Part shown: positions 37,819-46,760 of the stretch, in pieces
Layout of the letters: every line of letters begins with the position of its first letter
Position numbering within the stretch: position 1 is the first letter of the stretch
Source: Sphingomonas sp. KR3-1
Lineage (GTDB): Bacteria > Pseudomonadota > Alphaproteobacteria > Sphingomonadales > Sphingomonadaceae
Assembly: GCF_040049295.1 (NCBI RefSeq)
Contig: NZ_JBDZDQ010000003.1
Span: forward strand, 496,001 to 560,000
Direction of reading: 5' to 3'
Length of the DNA stretch: 64,000 bases
The notes under the pieces: model-generated
Told to the model about the DNA's origin: nothing
Database searches by the model: none
What the model saw: only the letters and a program-made list of their open reading frames with translations
Program-made: the position numbers and the translations under genes

Positions 37819-39009
37819 TTATCTGCTGAACTTCGCGGCCAGCTCGACATGCGTTGACCAGCGGAACTGGCCGACTGGCTGGATCCAGTCGAGCGTGTAG
37901 CCACCTTCGCACAGAATCTCCGCATCGCGCGCGAAGGTATTGGGATTACAGGAAACAAAGGCCACAAACGGCGCCTTGGACTTGGCGATCTCGGCGGCCT
38001 GCTCACGCGCGCCGGCACGCGGGGGATCGATCACCACCGCCTCGAACCGGTCGAGGTCGGCGCTGGTCACCGGGCGGCGGAACAGGTCGCGGTGATCGGC
38101 GAAGACCATGCGCTGCGCGCTGCCGGCTGCGGCCTTGAGCGACATGATCGAGTCGCGCGCGGCCTCGGCGGCGTAGACCTTGGCTGCCGGGAAGGCGAAG
38201 GTGAAGGTGCCGAGGCCGGCGAACAGGTCCGCGACAGTGCGGGCATCGCCTGCGACTTCCTGGACTGCGGATACCAGCGCCGCCTCGCCCTCGGGCGTCG
38301 CCTGGAGGAAATTGCCCTGCGGAAAGGGCACGGGCACGCCGGCCAGCGTGATCGTGACGGGATCCGGCTCCCAGCGCGCCGACGGCCCCAGCCCCTCGTC
38401 CATCGAGAAACGCGCGAGCTGGTGGCGGTGTGCGAAGGCGTTGATCGCCTCGGCTGCGGCGAGGCCCTCCGCCTCGAGGCCGTCGAGCAGCACGTCGACG
38501 CCCTGGTCGGCCCTGGCGAGGTGGACGTTGATCCGCCGCGAGCCGGGCAGCAGCGCGGCGAGCAGGCCGCGCAGAGGGCTTAGCAGCGCGAACAGCTCCG
38601 GCGCGAGAACATGGCATTCCTGCAGGTCGACCAGATTGTGGCTGCCCTGCCCGGTGAAGCCGAGCAGCACCTGGCGGCCGCGGCGCTCGGCATGGAGCGT
38701 GGCCCTGCGGCGCGTCCTGGGCGGCGAGAGCAGCGGCGCGCGGACCTCGGTCTCGAGCTTGTGCTGCGCCAGCGCGCCGGCGATGCGATCGGTGATGAAG
38801 CCGCTCCAGGCGGCGTCGTCGAGATGCTGGAGCTGGCAGCCGCCGCATTCGGGGAAATGCCGGCAGGGCGGCTGCTGGTGGTGCGGCCCGGGCGTGATCG
38901 CGCCGTGCGCGTCGACCTGATCGCCGGGCGCCGCGAAGGGAATGTAGCGGCCATCGGCGGTGACACCCTCGCCGCGCCCCGCGACTTTCAGGACTTCGCT
39001 CAGAGGCAT
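37819..39009 (-). CDS. rlmD: 23S rRNA (uracil-C5)-methyltransferase, RlmD/TrmA family
   Basis: A 396-residue RumA-type enzyme with the [4Fe-4S] cluster cysteines C49, C55 and C58 in CRHFPECGGCQLQHL and a fourth in LQECHVL. The SAM motif VADLFAGLGTFTFAF, the VIDPPRAGAREQ loop and the nucleophile cysteine in FVSCNPNTFARDA follow. The C-terminus VGQFRWSTHVELAAKFSR is a close variant of the usual end. It lacks a full TRAM domain, as is usual for the shorter alphaproteobacterial form. U1939 or U747 cannot be distinguished. Its start overlaps the nnr stop by 10 bases. Confidence 0.9.
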   Translation of the reverse strand: MPLSEVLKVAGRGEGVTADGRYIPFAAPGDQVDAHGAITPGPHHQQPPCRHFPECGGCQLQHLDDAAWSGFITDRIAGALAQHKLETEVRAPLLSPPRTRRRATLHAERRGRQVLLGFTGQGSHNLVDLQECHVLAPELFALLSPLRGLLAALLPGSRRINVHLARADQGVDVLLDGLEAEGLAAAEAINAFAHRHQLARFSMDEGLGPSARWEPDPVTITLAGVPVPFPQGNFLQATPEGEAALVSAVQEVAGDARTVADLFAGLGTFTFAFPAAKVYAAEAARDSIMSLKAAAGSAQRMVFADHRDLFRRPVTSADLDRFEAVVIDPPRAGAREQAAEIAKSKAPFVAFVSCNPNTFARDAEILCEGGYTLDWIQPVGQFRWSTHVELAAKFSR

Positions 39010-40394
39010 TCGGAGATCGCTTGGGACAAGTGCATCGGCAGCGCATCGGCGATGAAGGCCGGTCCTGCAAGCGCCGCGGCGCGGGCGTGGAGCCAGACCG
39101 CGGCTTCGGCGGCGTTTTTGTTGCCAACGGCGACCTGCGCGGCGAGCGTGCCGGCAAGGACATCGCCGGTACCCGCGGTGGAGAGCCAGGACGAGGCATG
39201 CGCCAGAACGCGCACCTCGCCGCGGGACGTGGCGATCACGGTGTCGGCGCCCTTGTGGACCACCGTTGCGCGGGTCTCGGCGGCTGCGGTGAGGGTACGG
39301 GTGATCTTGTCGCCCTCCCCCTCGAACATCCGGTCGAACTCGCCCGAATGCGGGGTGAGCCAGGTCGCGGCGGTGCGGCGCTGGAGCCAGGCGGTGGCGG
39401 ACTTGCCGAGCAGGGTCAGCGCATCGCCGTCGAGGACCAGCGGGAGATTGGCGCCCAGCGCAGCCTTGAGCAGACCCTCGGCGCGGCGATCGCGGCCGAG
39501 GCCAGGGCCGACCACGACCGCGCCGATGCGGGTTTCGGTGAGGAAATCGGCGAGATCGTCGCCATTGCCGATGCGGTGGCGGACCAGCGCGTCGGGGCCG
39601 CCGGTACTGCCGTCGGCGCAGGCGAGGATCGTGTACCCTGCCCCGCCGGCCATCGCGGCATGCGTGGCGAGGCGCGCGGCGCCGGGCATGTCGCCCTCGA
39701 CCACCACGACCAGGCCGCGGCTATATTTGTGCGCCCGCGCGCCGGGGACGGCGAGATGCGGGCGCGTGACGGTTCGCCACACGCTATCCACCGGCACGTC
39801 GATATCGGCGAGCATGACATGGCCGCAGCGCTCCAGCCCGGCACCCAGGACATGGGCGGGCTTGAGCGCGCCCAGCGCCAGCGTCGCGCTGATGCCCTTC
39901 GGCGCGCCGAGATCGGCGCCGCTGTCGGTGGCGAGGCCCGAGGGAAGATCGATCGCGAGGCTGAAGCGCGCGGCGGCGACCAGCTCGGCGAACACCGGGC
40001 CGATGCCGCGCTCGAGCGGACGGGTGAGGCCGGTGCCGAACAGGCCGTCGACCAGCACCGGGCGCGGGCGAGCCTGGTAGAGCGAGGCGACCTCGCCGCC
40101 CCAGCGCTCGAGCATCGCCCGGCCGGCGGGCGTGCCGGGCTCGCCGCAGGCGGCGACCGCGACGTCATGGCCGGCTGCCTTCAACAGGCGCGCGGCGACA
40201 TAGGCGTCCCCGCCATTGTTGCCGGCGCCGGCAAGGACCAGGATCGGACTGCCGGACGCGAACCGCGCGACTTCGCGCGCCACTGCGGCGCCGGCGCGCT
40301 CCATGACGTCGAGCTGGGGCTCGCGCCGGAACACTGCCTCCTCGGCGACGCGCATCTGGGCAGCGGTGACGATCGGTGCGCCGGGCGGGATCAT
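39000..40394 (-). CDS. nnr: Bifunctional NAD(P)H-hydrate epimerase / ADP-dependent dehydratase
   Basis: It repairs damaged NAD(P)HX. 464 residues. The N-terminal YjeF_N epimerase domain includes ILVLAGAGNNGGDAYVAARLL and VDGLFGTGLTRPL. The C-terminal ribokinase-like dehydratase domain includes WLTPHSGEFDRMF, VVHKGADTVI and the STAGTGDVLAGTLAAQVA loop. The ATG at 40394 overlaps the lipoprotein stop (atga), and its own stop overlaps the rlmD start, so ilvD-lipoprotein-nnr-rlmD form a coupled run. Confidence 0.96.
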   Translation of the reverse strand: MIPPGAPIVTAAQMRVAEEAVFRREPQLDVMERAGAAVAREVARFASGSPILVLAGAGNNGGDAYVAARLLKAAGHDVAVAACGEPGTPAGRAMLERWGGEVASLYQARPRPVLVDGLFGTGLTRPLERGIGPVFAELVAAARFSLAIDLPSGLATDSGADLGAPKGISATLALGALKPAHVLGAGLERCGHVMLADIDVPVDSVWRTVTRPHLAVPGARAHKYSRGLVVVVEGDMPGAARLATHAAMAGGAGYTILACADGSTGGPDALVRHRIGNGDDLADFLTETRIGAVVVGPGLGRDRRAEGLLKAALGANLPLVLDGDALTLLGKSATAWLQRRTAATWLTPHSGEFDRMFEGEGDKITRTLTAAAETRATVVHKGADTVIATSRGEVRVLAHASSWLSTAGTGDVLAGTLAAQVAVGNKNAAEAAVWLHARAAALAGPAFIADALPMHLSQAISECL

Positions 40395-40831
40395 TTGCCC
40401 GGTTTGGCCCCGCGCACGGTTGCAGGCAAGCGGTAGCGCGCGCCGCCGATCGAGACTTCGATCAGATCTGGTGCGAGCGGCGTGACCACCGCCGCCTCCG
40501 CGCCGTCCGCCGCGACCACGCCGCGGCCATCGGTAGTGACGAGCAACCGGCGGAACCCGCCGTCGGGATGGCGCAGGGTGAGGAACAGCCCGTCCTGCGA
40601 CTGGACGCGGTCGATCGTGCAGGCAAAGGCGAAGGTCTCGGCGCCCGGCGGGGCGCATTCGATGCGGCCCTCGGCCTTTTCCATCTTCTCGGCGTGCGCT
40701 TCGTTGCGCGCCTCGGTGGCCTTGTCGCGGACCTGAACGTTGCAGCCCGCAAGGGAAAGAAGGGCCGCGAGCGTGACCGCTCGTCGAGCCCTTCCCCTCT
40801 CCCTACCTGGTTCAGATATCGGCAAATACAT
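40391..40831 (-). CDS. Putative lipoprotein of unknown function
   Basis: A 146-residue protein with an N-terminus rich in Arg followed by a lipobox ([13 protein letters not shown]), then Asn, so likely a membrane-anchored lipoprotein. The mature part has a charged helix ([20 protein letters not shown]) and a beta-rich domain with [20 protein letters not shown], two cysteines that may form a disulfide. No family recognised. It overlaps the 3' end of ilvD by 20 bases and the nnr start by four. Confidence 0.75.
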   Translation of the reverse strand: MYLPISEPGRERGRARRAVTLAALLSLAGCNVQVRDKATEARNEAHAEKMEKAEGRIECAPPGAETFAFACTIDRVQSQDGLFLTLRHPDGGFRRLLVTTDGRGVVAADGAEAAVVTPLAPDLIEVSIGGARYRLPATVRGAKPGK

Positions 40832-42533
40832 GGGTTTCGGCGCTGGCTCCGGGGTGCGTGACCGCCCCCTTACAGGCAGGGCCGACATTTTGCGAGAAGC
40901 GCCACAGCGCGCCGGACTGGTAATCGTTCCGCCGCGGCTCCCACTGCGCGCGGCGCGCGGCGAGCACGTCCTCGGGCACATTGAGATCGACCGTGCCGGC
41001 CTCGGCATCGATGCTGATCTCGTCGCCATCCTCGACCAGCGCGATCGGGCCGCCGTCCGCCGCCTCGGGGCCGACATGGCCGATGCAGAAGCCGCGGGTG
41101 CCGCCCGAGAAGCGGCCATCGGTGATCAGCGCGACCTTCTCGCCCAGCCCCTGGCCATAGAGCGCCGCGGTGGTCGACAGCATCTCGCGCATGCCCGGGC
41201 CGCCCTTGGGCCCTTCGTAGCGGATGACGACGACGGTGCCTTCCTTGATCGCATTGGCCTCGACCGCGGCGAAGGCGTCCTCCTCGCGCTCGAACACCTT
41301 GGCGGTGCCGGTGAACTGGAGGCGGTGCATGCCCGCGACCTTCACGATCGCCCCCTCGGGCGCCAGCGACCCCTTGAGCCCCACCACGCCGCCGGTGGGG
41401 GTGATCGGCGTCTTGGCGTCGTAGATGACCTTCTGGTCGGGGTTCCATGTGACCTGGTCGATATTCTCGCCCAGGCTCTTGCCGGTGACGGTGAGGCAAT
41501 CGAGGTGGAGGAAACCCTCCGCCGCCAGCGTCTTCATCAGCATGTAGATGCCGCCGGCATCGTGCATGTCGCGCGCGACGTAACGCCCGCCGGGCTTGAG
41601 ATCGGCGATATAGGGCGTGGTCTTGAAGATCTCGGCGACGTCGAACAGGTCGAACTCGATGCCGGCCTCGTGCGCCATCGCCGGCAGGTGGAGCGCGCCA
41701 TTGGTCGAGCCGCCGGTCGCCGCGACGATGCGCGCGGCGTTCTCGAACGCCTCGCGGGTGCAGATGTCGCGCGGGCGGATGTTCTGCGCGATCAGCTCCA
41801 TCACCTGGCGGCCAGCGGCGACGGCGATCTCTTCACGCGACTTATAAGGAGCCGGCGCCATATTGCTGTTCGGCAAGGACAAACCGATCGCCTCGGCGAC
41901 GCAGGCCATGGTGTTGGCGGTGTACTGGCCGCCGCACGCGCCATGGCCCGGGCATGCCGCCTTCTCGATCGCCGTGACTTCGGAGAGCGGGCATTTGCCG
42001 GCGGAATAGCGGCCGACCGCTTCGAACACGTCGATCACGGTGAGGTCGCGCTCCTGGAAGCGGCCGGGCAGGATCGAGCCGCCATAGACGAAGATCGACG
42101 GCACGTTGAGGCGGAGCATCGCCATCATCATGCCCGGGAGCGACTTGTCGCAGCCGGCAAAGGTGACGAGCGCGTCATAGCAATGGCCGCGCACCGAGAG
42201 CTCGACCGAGTCGGCGATGACCTCGCGGCTGACCAGCGAGGACTTCATGCCCTGGTGGCCCATCGCGATGCCGTCGGTCACGGTGATCGTGTTGAAGCGG
42301 CGCGGCATGCCGCCGGCTTCATTGACGCCGGCGCGGCACCAGTCCGCCTGCTGGTCGAGCGTGGTGTTGCAGGGCGCGCTGTCATTGCCCGCCGAGGCGA
42401 TGCCGACGAACGGCCGGGCGATCTCCTCCTCGGTGAGGCCCATGGCGTAATAATAGCTGCGGTGCGGAGCGCTCTCGACGCCGACGGAAACGTAGCGGCT
42501 GGGGAGCTTGGATTTATCGAATCGGCTGGTCAT
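40812..42533 (-). CDS. ilvD: Dihydroxy-acid dehydratase
   Basis: It dehydrates 2,3-dihydroxy-3-methylvalerate/isovalerate in branched-chain amino-acid synthesis. 573 residues from the ATG at 42533. Fe-S ligands are in DASAP-type region PCNTTLDQQ and in [16 protein letters not shown] and [16 protein letters not shown]. Mg and substrate residues lie in [13 protein letters not shown]. The C-terminal [19 protein letters not shown] carries the catalytic serine (RFSGGTRG). No leader attenuator was recognisable upstream, where a type-3 repeat lies. Confidence 0.97.
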   Translation of the reverse strand: MTSRFDKSKLPSRYVSVGVESAPHRSYYYAMGLTEEEIARPFVGIASAGNDSAPCNTTLDQQADWCRAGVNEAGGMPRRFNTITVTDGIAMGHQGMKSSLVSREVIADSVELSVRGHCYDALVTFAGCDKSLPGMMMAMLRLNVPSIFVYGGSILPGRFQERDLTVIDVFEAVGRYSAGKCPLSEVTAIEKAACPGHGACGGQYTANTMACVAEAIGLSLPNSNMAPAPYKSREEIAVAAGRQVMELIAQNIRPRDICTREAFENAARIVAATGGSTNGALHLPAMAHEAGIEFDLFDVAEIFKTTPYIADLKPGGRYVARDMHDAGGIYMLMKTLAAEGFLHLDCLTVTGKSLGENIDQVTWNPDQKVIYDAKTPITPTGGVVGLKGSLAPEGAIVKVAGMHRLQFTGTAKVFEREEDAFAAVEANAIKEGTVVVIRYEGPKGGPGMREMLSTTAALYGQGLGEKVALITDGRFSGGTRGFCIGHVGPEAADGGPIALVEDGDEISIDAEAGTVDLNVPEDVLAARRAQWEPRRNDYQSGALWRFSQNVGPACKGAVTHPGASAETHVFADI

Positions 42534-42631
42534 GATGCGCAAGCCTATGTCGCGAGAAGGTCGTTTTGCGCAAGACTATTGCGCAAACTTTTTGTGGCAG
42601 GTGGGAAATTGCCACTTCGTACCTGCACCGT

Positions 42632-42736
42632 CGTCACCCCGGCCTTGTGCCGGGGTCCACCAGGAAGATGGGCAATGTATAGGAGGCGAGAGCGCAGAAT
42701 GAGCGGCACGGTGGACCCCGGCACAAGGCCGGGTGA
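42632..42736. repeat. Type-3 repeat pair upstream of ilvD
   Basis: An inverted pair: cgtcaccccggccttgtgcc...tccac at 42632-42660, and its reverse complement gtggaccccggcacaaggcc... at 42711-42736. Each unit is itself a stem-loop, and a 50-base spacer separates them. It sits between the hutG-like stop and the ilvD start, both minus-strand genes. Confidence 0.8.
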
Positions 42737-42766
42737 AGGTTCAGAAAACGTGGCGCCGATTGAACC

Positions 42767-43477
42767 TCAAGACAGCGTGGTCCGCAGATGCCGCGCCAGA
42801 TCGGCCAGCGTTGCCGCCCATTCGCCCACCCCCGCATCATCGCGGATCAGGTCATTGCGGATCTCGATCGCGACCGAGGGAATGCCCTGCCCCTCGGCAT
42901 GCCGGTTGAGCGTCGCGTTGAGCAGCCGCCCCGAATAGGGCTCGTTATCGCCGGTGACGACGCCGCGCTCGCGGAAGAACTGCACGGCGGGATGCGCGGC
43001 GCGGGTGTCGCGGTTGTAGAGGATGCCGACCTGCCAGGGGCGTGCGGTGCCGCCATGCTCGAGGCAAGGGGTGAAGCTGTGGATCGAGAGGATCAGCCTT
43101 GGGCGCCGGGCGCGGACCTGGTCGCGCAGGATGCGGTGATAGGGCGCATGGAAGCGAGCGATGCGGGCGCGCTTGTCGACCACCTCGTTGCCGGGGATCA
43201 GATGGCCGTCGCTGCGATGCGGGATCAGGCCGACATGATCGGGCTCGCGGTGGAGATCGATCACCAGCCGCGAGACGGTGGCGAGGATCGCGGGGCAGTC
43301 GAGCCGGGCGGCGAGCGCGCGGGTGACGGCGGCGGCGCCGATGTCGATCGCGATATGGTTGTCGAGCAGCGCGGGCGCGATGCCGAGATCGATGTCGGGC
43401 GGCACCGCGTTGGAGGCGTGGTCGCACAGCAGCAGGACATCCGGCGCCGCGCCCTCGACGATCTCGGCGGCGCTCAC
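42767..43477 (-). CDS. N-formylglutamate amidohydrolase-family protein
   Basis: A 236-residue FGase-fold zinc enzyme. It has LLLCDHASNAVP, the HIAIDIGAAAVTRALA helix, RLVIDLHREPDHVGLIPHRS, HRILRDQV, LILSIHSFTP (metal histidine region) and VAIEIRNDLI (catalytic Glu/Arg). The family hydrolyses N-formyl-glutamate in histidine degradation, but isolated copies without hut genes are common and their substrate may be another N-acyl acidic amino acid. The GTG start overlaps the stop of the enoyl-CoA hydratase gene (gtga). Confidence 0.88.
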   Translation of the reverse strand: MSAAEIVEGAAPDVLLLCDHASNAVPPDIDLGIAPALLDNHIAIDIGAAAVTRALAARLDCPAILATVSRLVIDLHREPDHVGLIPHRSDGHLIPGNEVVDKRARIARFHAPYHRILRDQVRARRPRLILSIHSFTPCLEHGGTARPWQVGILYNRDTRAAHPAVQFFRERGVVTGDNEPYSGRLLNATLNRHAEGQGIPSVAIEIRNDLIRDDAGVGEWAATLADLARHLRTTLS

Positions 43478-44196
43478 CAGGCCGGGTTCCGCCGTTCGCG
43501 GAAGGCGTTGAGCCCCTCGGCAAGCTCGGCGCCGCCGAACGCATCCTCGAAGCCCTGGTCGGTCTGCTCGCCGCGCAGCGTGCGCTTGAGCAGCTTCACC
43601 GCCTCGGGTGCGTTGCCGGCGATAGCGTTCGCCATGGCGGTGGCGGTGTCGATCGCCTTGCGGGTCTTGAGCTCGACCAAGCCGATCTTGTGCGCTTCGT
43701 CGGCGCGGAGCTTGTCGCCGGTGAAGAGCAGCAGCGAGGCCATGCCCTTGCCGACCTGCGCCTCGAGCCTTGCGACATCTTCGCGCGGATAGCCGAGGCC
43801 GAGGCGCGCGGGGGTGACGGCGAAGTCCGCCTGGGCGCCGGCGATGCGGATATCGGCGGCGAGGATCAGCGCGACCGCGGCGCCGAAGCAGCCGCCGTCG
43901 ACTGCGGCGACGACAGGCACGGGCAGCGCCGCGACCGCCTCGATGCCGTTGCGCATCGCCTCGCGGAACTGCGTGCGGAGCGCCACGTCGTTCTGCAGCT
44001 GCTCGAACTCGCGGATATCGGCGCCGGCGGAGAAGATGCCGGCCACGTCGGAGCGGAGGATCACGGCACGGGCGTCTCCCACCTCGCGGGCGGCGGCGGC
44101 AAGCGCCTGCCAGGCGGCGGTAGGAAGCGCGTTCTTCGCCTCGGGGCGGGCGAGCGCGATGGTGGCGACGGCGCCGGTGCGCGTGAGCTGAATCAT
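43474..44196 (-). CDS. Enoyl-CoA hydratase/isomerase-family protein
   Basis: A 240-residue crotonase-fold protein. IQLTRTGAVATIALARPEAKNALP opens the fold (short landmark ARPEAKNAL). The first oxyanion loop AGIFSAGADIREFEQL and the second VAAVDGGCFGAAVALILAAD are both present. Where classical hydratases have two glutamates, the second loop lacks an obvious one (ARLGLGYPREDVARLEAQVG), so isomerase or another crotonase activity is equally possible. Coupled to the amidohydrolase gene downstream. Confidence 0.88.
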   Translation of the reverse strand: MIQLTRTGAVATIALARPEAKNALPTAAWQALAAAAREVGDARAVILRSDVAGIFSAGADIREFEQLQNDVALRTQFREAMRNGIEAVAALPVPVVAAVDGGCFGAAVALILAADIRIAGAQADFAVTPARLGLGYPREDVARLEAQVGKGMASLLLFTGDKLRADEAHKIGLVELKTRKAIDTATAMANAIAGNAPEAVKLLKRTLRGEQTDQGFEDAFGGAELAEGLNAFRERRNPAW

Positions 44197-44405
44197 CGCG
44201 CGGATCGGCCCGAATGGCGGCGCGCTGTCAAGGGCCGGCTATCCTCGGGGATGGGGCGGGGTGCGCCAAATCGCGCACACCCGCGCCACCAACGGACGTC
44301 GTGCTCCCGGCAGTCGATCCGCTGGGGATGATGCTATGCCGGATCTGCGAAGGAGCGGTTTGCGAGGGTGGTTAATCTGCACGCCTCTCCCCTTCTGTTC
44401 TCCGG

Positions 44406-45206
44406 CTAAGTGAGACGCGTAGGCAGAACCCACCAGCCCCGGCGAGCGAATACCTCGCACGCCGCATCGCGACTCGCCGCGCTGTCGAACAGCGCGAAGC
44501 AGGTCGCACCCGAGCCGGACATGCGAACCAGCCCCGCCCCGGGCTGCGCGGCGAGCGCATCGAGCACCTCGCCGATCACCGGCGCGATCGCGCGGGCGGG
44601 TGGCTCGAGATCGTTGCGGCCCGTGCGCGGATCGGCCGGCAGCGGACCGCGATCGATTCCGTCCCAGCGGCGGAATACCTCGGCAGTGGAGACCGCGACG
44701 CCCGGATTGACCAGCAGCACCGGCGCGCCGGAAAGGCCGGCGACGGGCTCGAGCTGCTCGCCCCTGCCCCGCCCGATCGCGGTGACGCCATAGAGGCAGG
44801 CGGGCACGTCCGAGCCCAGGCGGTCCGCGAGGGCGAACATGTCGTCCAGCGCCACGTCATGCAGCCGGCCCAGCGCCCGCAGCGTCGCCGCGGCATCGGC
44901 CGAGCCGCCGCCGATGCCCGAGGCGACGGGCAAGCGCTTGTCGAGGCTGATCGCATGCGCGCCGCCGCCAAACTGGTCCCGGAATGCCCGGGCAGCGCGC
45001 GTGACGAGATTGTCGCCATCCCCGCGCAACACGCCGGCGAAGGGGCCGGTCAGCGCGAAGCTGTCGGTCTCGGCGGGCGCGACGGTGACGATGTCGCCAT
45101 GCTCGACGAAGGCGAACAGCGTCTCGAGTTCGTGATAGCCGTCCGGCCGGCGCGCGCGGACGTGCAGCGCCAGGTTGAGCTTGGCCTTCGCGACTTCGGT
45201 GATCAT
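44406..45206 (-). CDS. ispE: 4-diphosphocytidyl-2-C-methyl-D-erythritol kinase
   Basis: A GHMP kinase of the MEP isoprenoid pathway. 266 residues. It starts EVAKAKLNLALHVRARRPDGYHELE (landmark KAKLNLALHV) and carries the ATP loop LPVASGIGGGSADAAATLRA. GSDVPACLYG and the C-terminal RMSGSGATCFALF are also present. The ATG at 45206 overlaps the TPR gene stop (atga). The 200 bases downstream up to the hydratase gene hold no feature I can name. Confidence 0.96.
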   Translation of the reverse strand: MITEVAKAKLNLALHVRARRPDGYHELETLFAFVEHGDIVTVAPAETDSFALTGPFAGVLRGDGDNLVTRAARAFRDQFGGGAHAISLDKRLPVASGIGGGSADAAATLRALGRLHDVALDDMFALADRLGSDVPACLYGVTAIGRGRGEQLEPVAGLSGAPVLLVNPGVAVSTAEVFRRWDGIDRGPLPADPRTGRNDLEPPARAIAPVIGEVLDALAAQPGAGLVRMSGSGATCFALFDSAASRDAACEVFARRGWWVLPTRLT

Positions 45207-46759
45207 TGCAGGCCGTTCGCCAGCTTGGCCTGTAGCCGCGCCGCGTCGCCGGGCTCGGCGCTCACCTCGGCCGCGCGCCAGGCATAGCGCGCCTCGATGC
45301 GACGGCCGAGCTTCCAATACAGGTCGCCGAGATGCTCGTTGGGCAGCGTGCCGCCCGGATCGGCGCGCGCGGCTTCCTCGAGCAGCGGCAGCGCGCGGTC
45401 GAGCTGGCCGCCAGCATAATAGGCACGGCCGAGCGAATCGGTGATCGCGGAGTCGTCGGGCTTGAGCTTGCGGGCACGCTCGAGCAGCGCCTGGGCGCCG
45501 GGCAGGTCGACTCCGCGCTCGACCTGGGCATTGCCGAGCCAGGCAAGCGCCTCGGGCTCGTCGGGGCCGAGTTGCACCGCGTGCCGGAGGACGCGCAGCG
45601 CCTCGTCCCATTTGCCGGCACGATCTAGCGCAGCGCCGCGGAGATATTCGAGCTCCCAGTCCGCGCCGCCGGCCCGGTCGAGCGCGCGGGCATAGGCGGC
45701 GGCTGCATCGGCGTAGCGGCCCGATTCGGAGAGCAGCCCGCCTTGCGCGCGGATTTCCTCGGCAGTGGCGCCGGGCGAGCGGGCGAGCGAGTCGGCACGG
45801 GCCAGCGCCTCGGGCAGGCGGCCGGCGCGGCGGAGCGTGTCGACCTGGCCGGCGACGGCACCGCGCGCGAACGGCCCGTCGGCCTGCACGGTCGCCAGCG
45901 TCTGCAGGGCGAGATCGGTCGCGCCGCTGCGCGAGAGCGCGTCGGCAAGGAGCAGGCGGGCGCGGTCTTCCTGCGGGTCGAGCAGCAGCGCGGCGCGGGT
46001 GAGCAGGATCGAGAGCGGCGCCATGTCCGCGCCGCGCAGGTCGTTGGCGAGGCCGAGGAACAGGTGCGCGGCGCCGAAGGTGGCGTTGGGCCTGCCCGCC
46101 TTGGCCTCGCGCTTGCGCCAGGCTTTAGACGCTCCGGCCAGTCCGGCGAGCAGCGGCCCGGCCTTGTCCTTGCGGCCCGAGCGGAGCAGCACGAGCGCCG
46201 CGTCGATGCGCGTGTCCTGGTCGGCGGCGGACACCTCCGGCGCGGCGTCCGCTTTGCCGCTGGCGAGCAGCAACAGCATGCGGTGGCGATCGGCAAAGGG
46301 CGCGGCCAAGGCATTGCCCTTCGCCGCGGCGAGCAGCGGCAGCGGATCCGCGCCGCGATCGCGGGCGAGCCAGGCGCCGAGCGTCGGCACGAGGAAATCG
46401 AGCTGCGCCCTCGACAGGCGCTCGAGTGCCTTGTCGGCACCGAGCCGGTCGCCACCATGCAGCGCGACCGCGAAGGACAGCAGGTCGACGTCCGGCGGCG
46501 CGACGCGGGCAGCGGAGAGGATCGCGGCGGCGCGCACGGCGAGCGCATAGTCCCCCGCCGCCAGCGCCTGGCGATAGGCGCGCATCGCCAGGATCTGGTC
46601 GTCGGGCACCGCGTCGAGCGCGCGGGCATAGCCGGCCGCGGCCAGCGCCGCCTCCCCCGCCGCATCGGCGGCGCGGGTGCGGGCATAGTCGCGCAGATCG
46701 ACTTGCGGCGCCGCCTGCTGCGCACCGGCAGGCAGCGCCGCCAGCAGCGCGAAGGCCAG
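45203..46759 (-). CDS. Large exported TPR protein, start codon unclear
   Basis: A protein of about 518 residues with a signal-peptide-like N-terminus (LAFALLAALPAGAQQAAP) and many TPR units, most regular in the C-terminal third (LEYLRGAALDRAGKWDEALR, ALAWLGNAQVERGVDLPGAQ, DSLGRAYYAGGQLDRALPLL, PNEHLGDLYWKLGRRIEAR). No ATG, GTG or TTG lies in frame close before the signal peptide. The nearest ATG (46585) would remove it. A CTG at 46759, just after the ETF-QO stop, is one option; the ATG of ETF-QO's final atgtag is one base out of frame. The stop overlaps ispE, a conserved kind of coupling. Confidence 0.8.
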   Translation of the reverse strand: MAFALLAALPAGAQQAAPQVDLRDYARTRAADAAGEAALAAAGYARALDAVPDDQILAMRAYRQALAAGDYALAVRAAAILSAARVAPPDVDLLSFAVALHGGDRLGADKALERLSRAQLDFLVPTLGAWLARDRGADPLPLLAAAKGNALAAPFADRHRMLLLLASGKADAAPEVSAADQDTRIDAALVLLRSGRKDKAGPLLAGLAGASKAWRKREAKAGRPNATFGAAHLFLGLANDLRGADMAPLSILLTRAALLLDPQEDRARLLLADALSRSGATDLALQTLATVQADGPFARGAVAGQVDTLRRAGRLPEALARADSLARSPGATAEEIRAQGGLLSESGRYADAAAAYARALDRAGGADWELEYLRGAALDRAGKWDEALRVLRHAVQLGPDEPEALAWLGNAQVERGVDLPGAQALLERARKLKPDDSAITDSLGRAYYAGGQLDRALPLLEEAARADPGGTLPNEHLGDLYWKLGRRIEARYAWRAAEVSAEPGDAARLQAKLANGLQ

Positions 46760-46760
46760 G

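Noticed and set aside
42534..42766. Leader peptide/attenuator or riboswitch for ilvD
   Set aside because: No run of Ile/Leu/Val codons and no antiterminator structure. The hairpins are the type-3 repeat pair.
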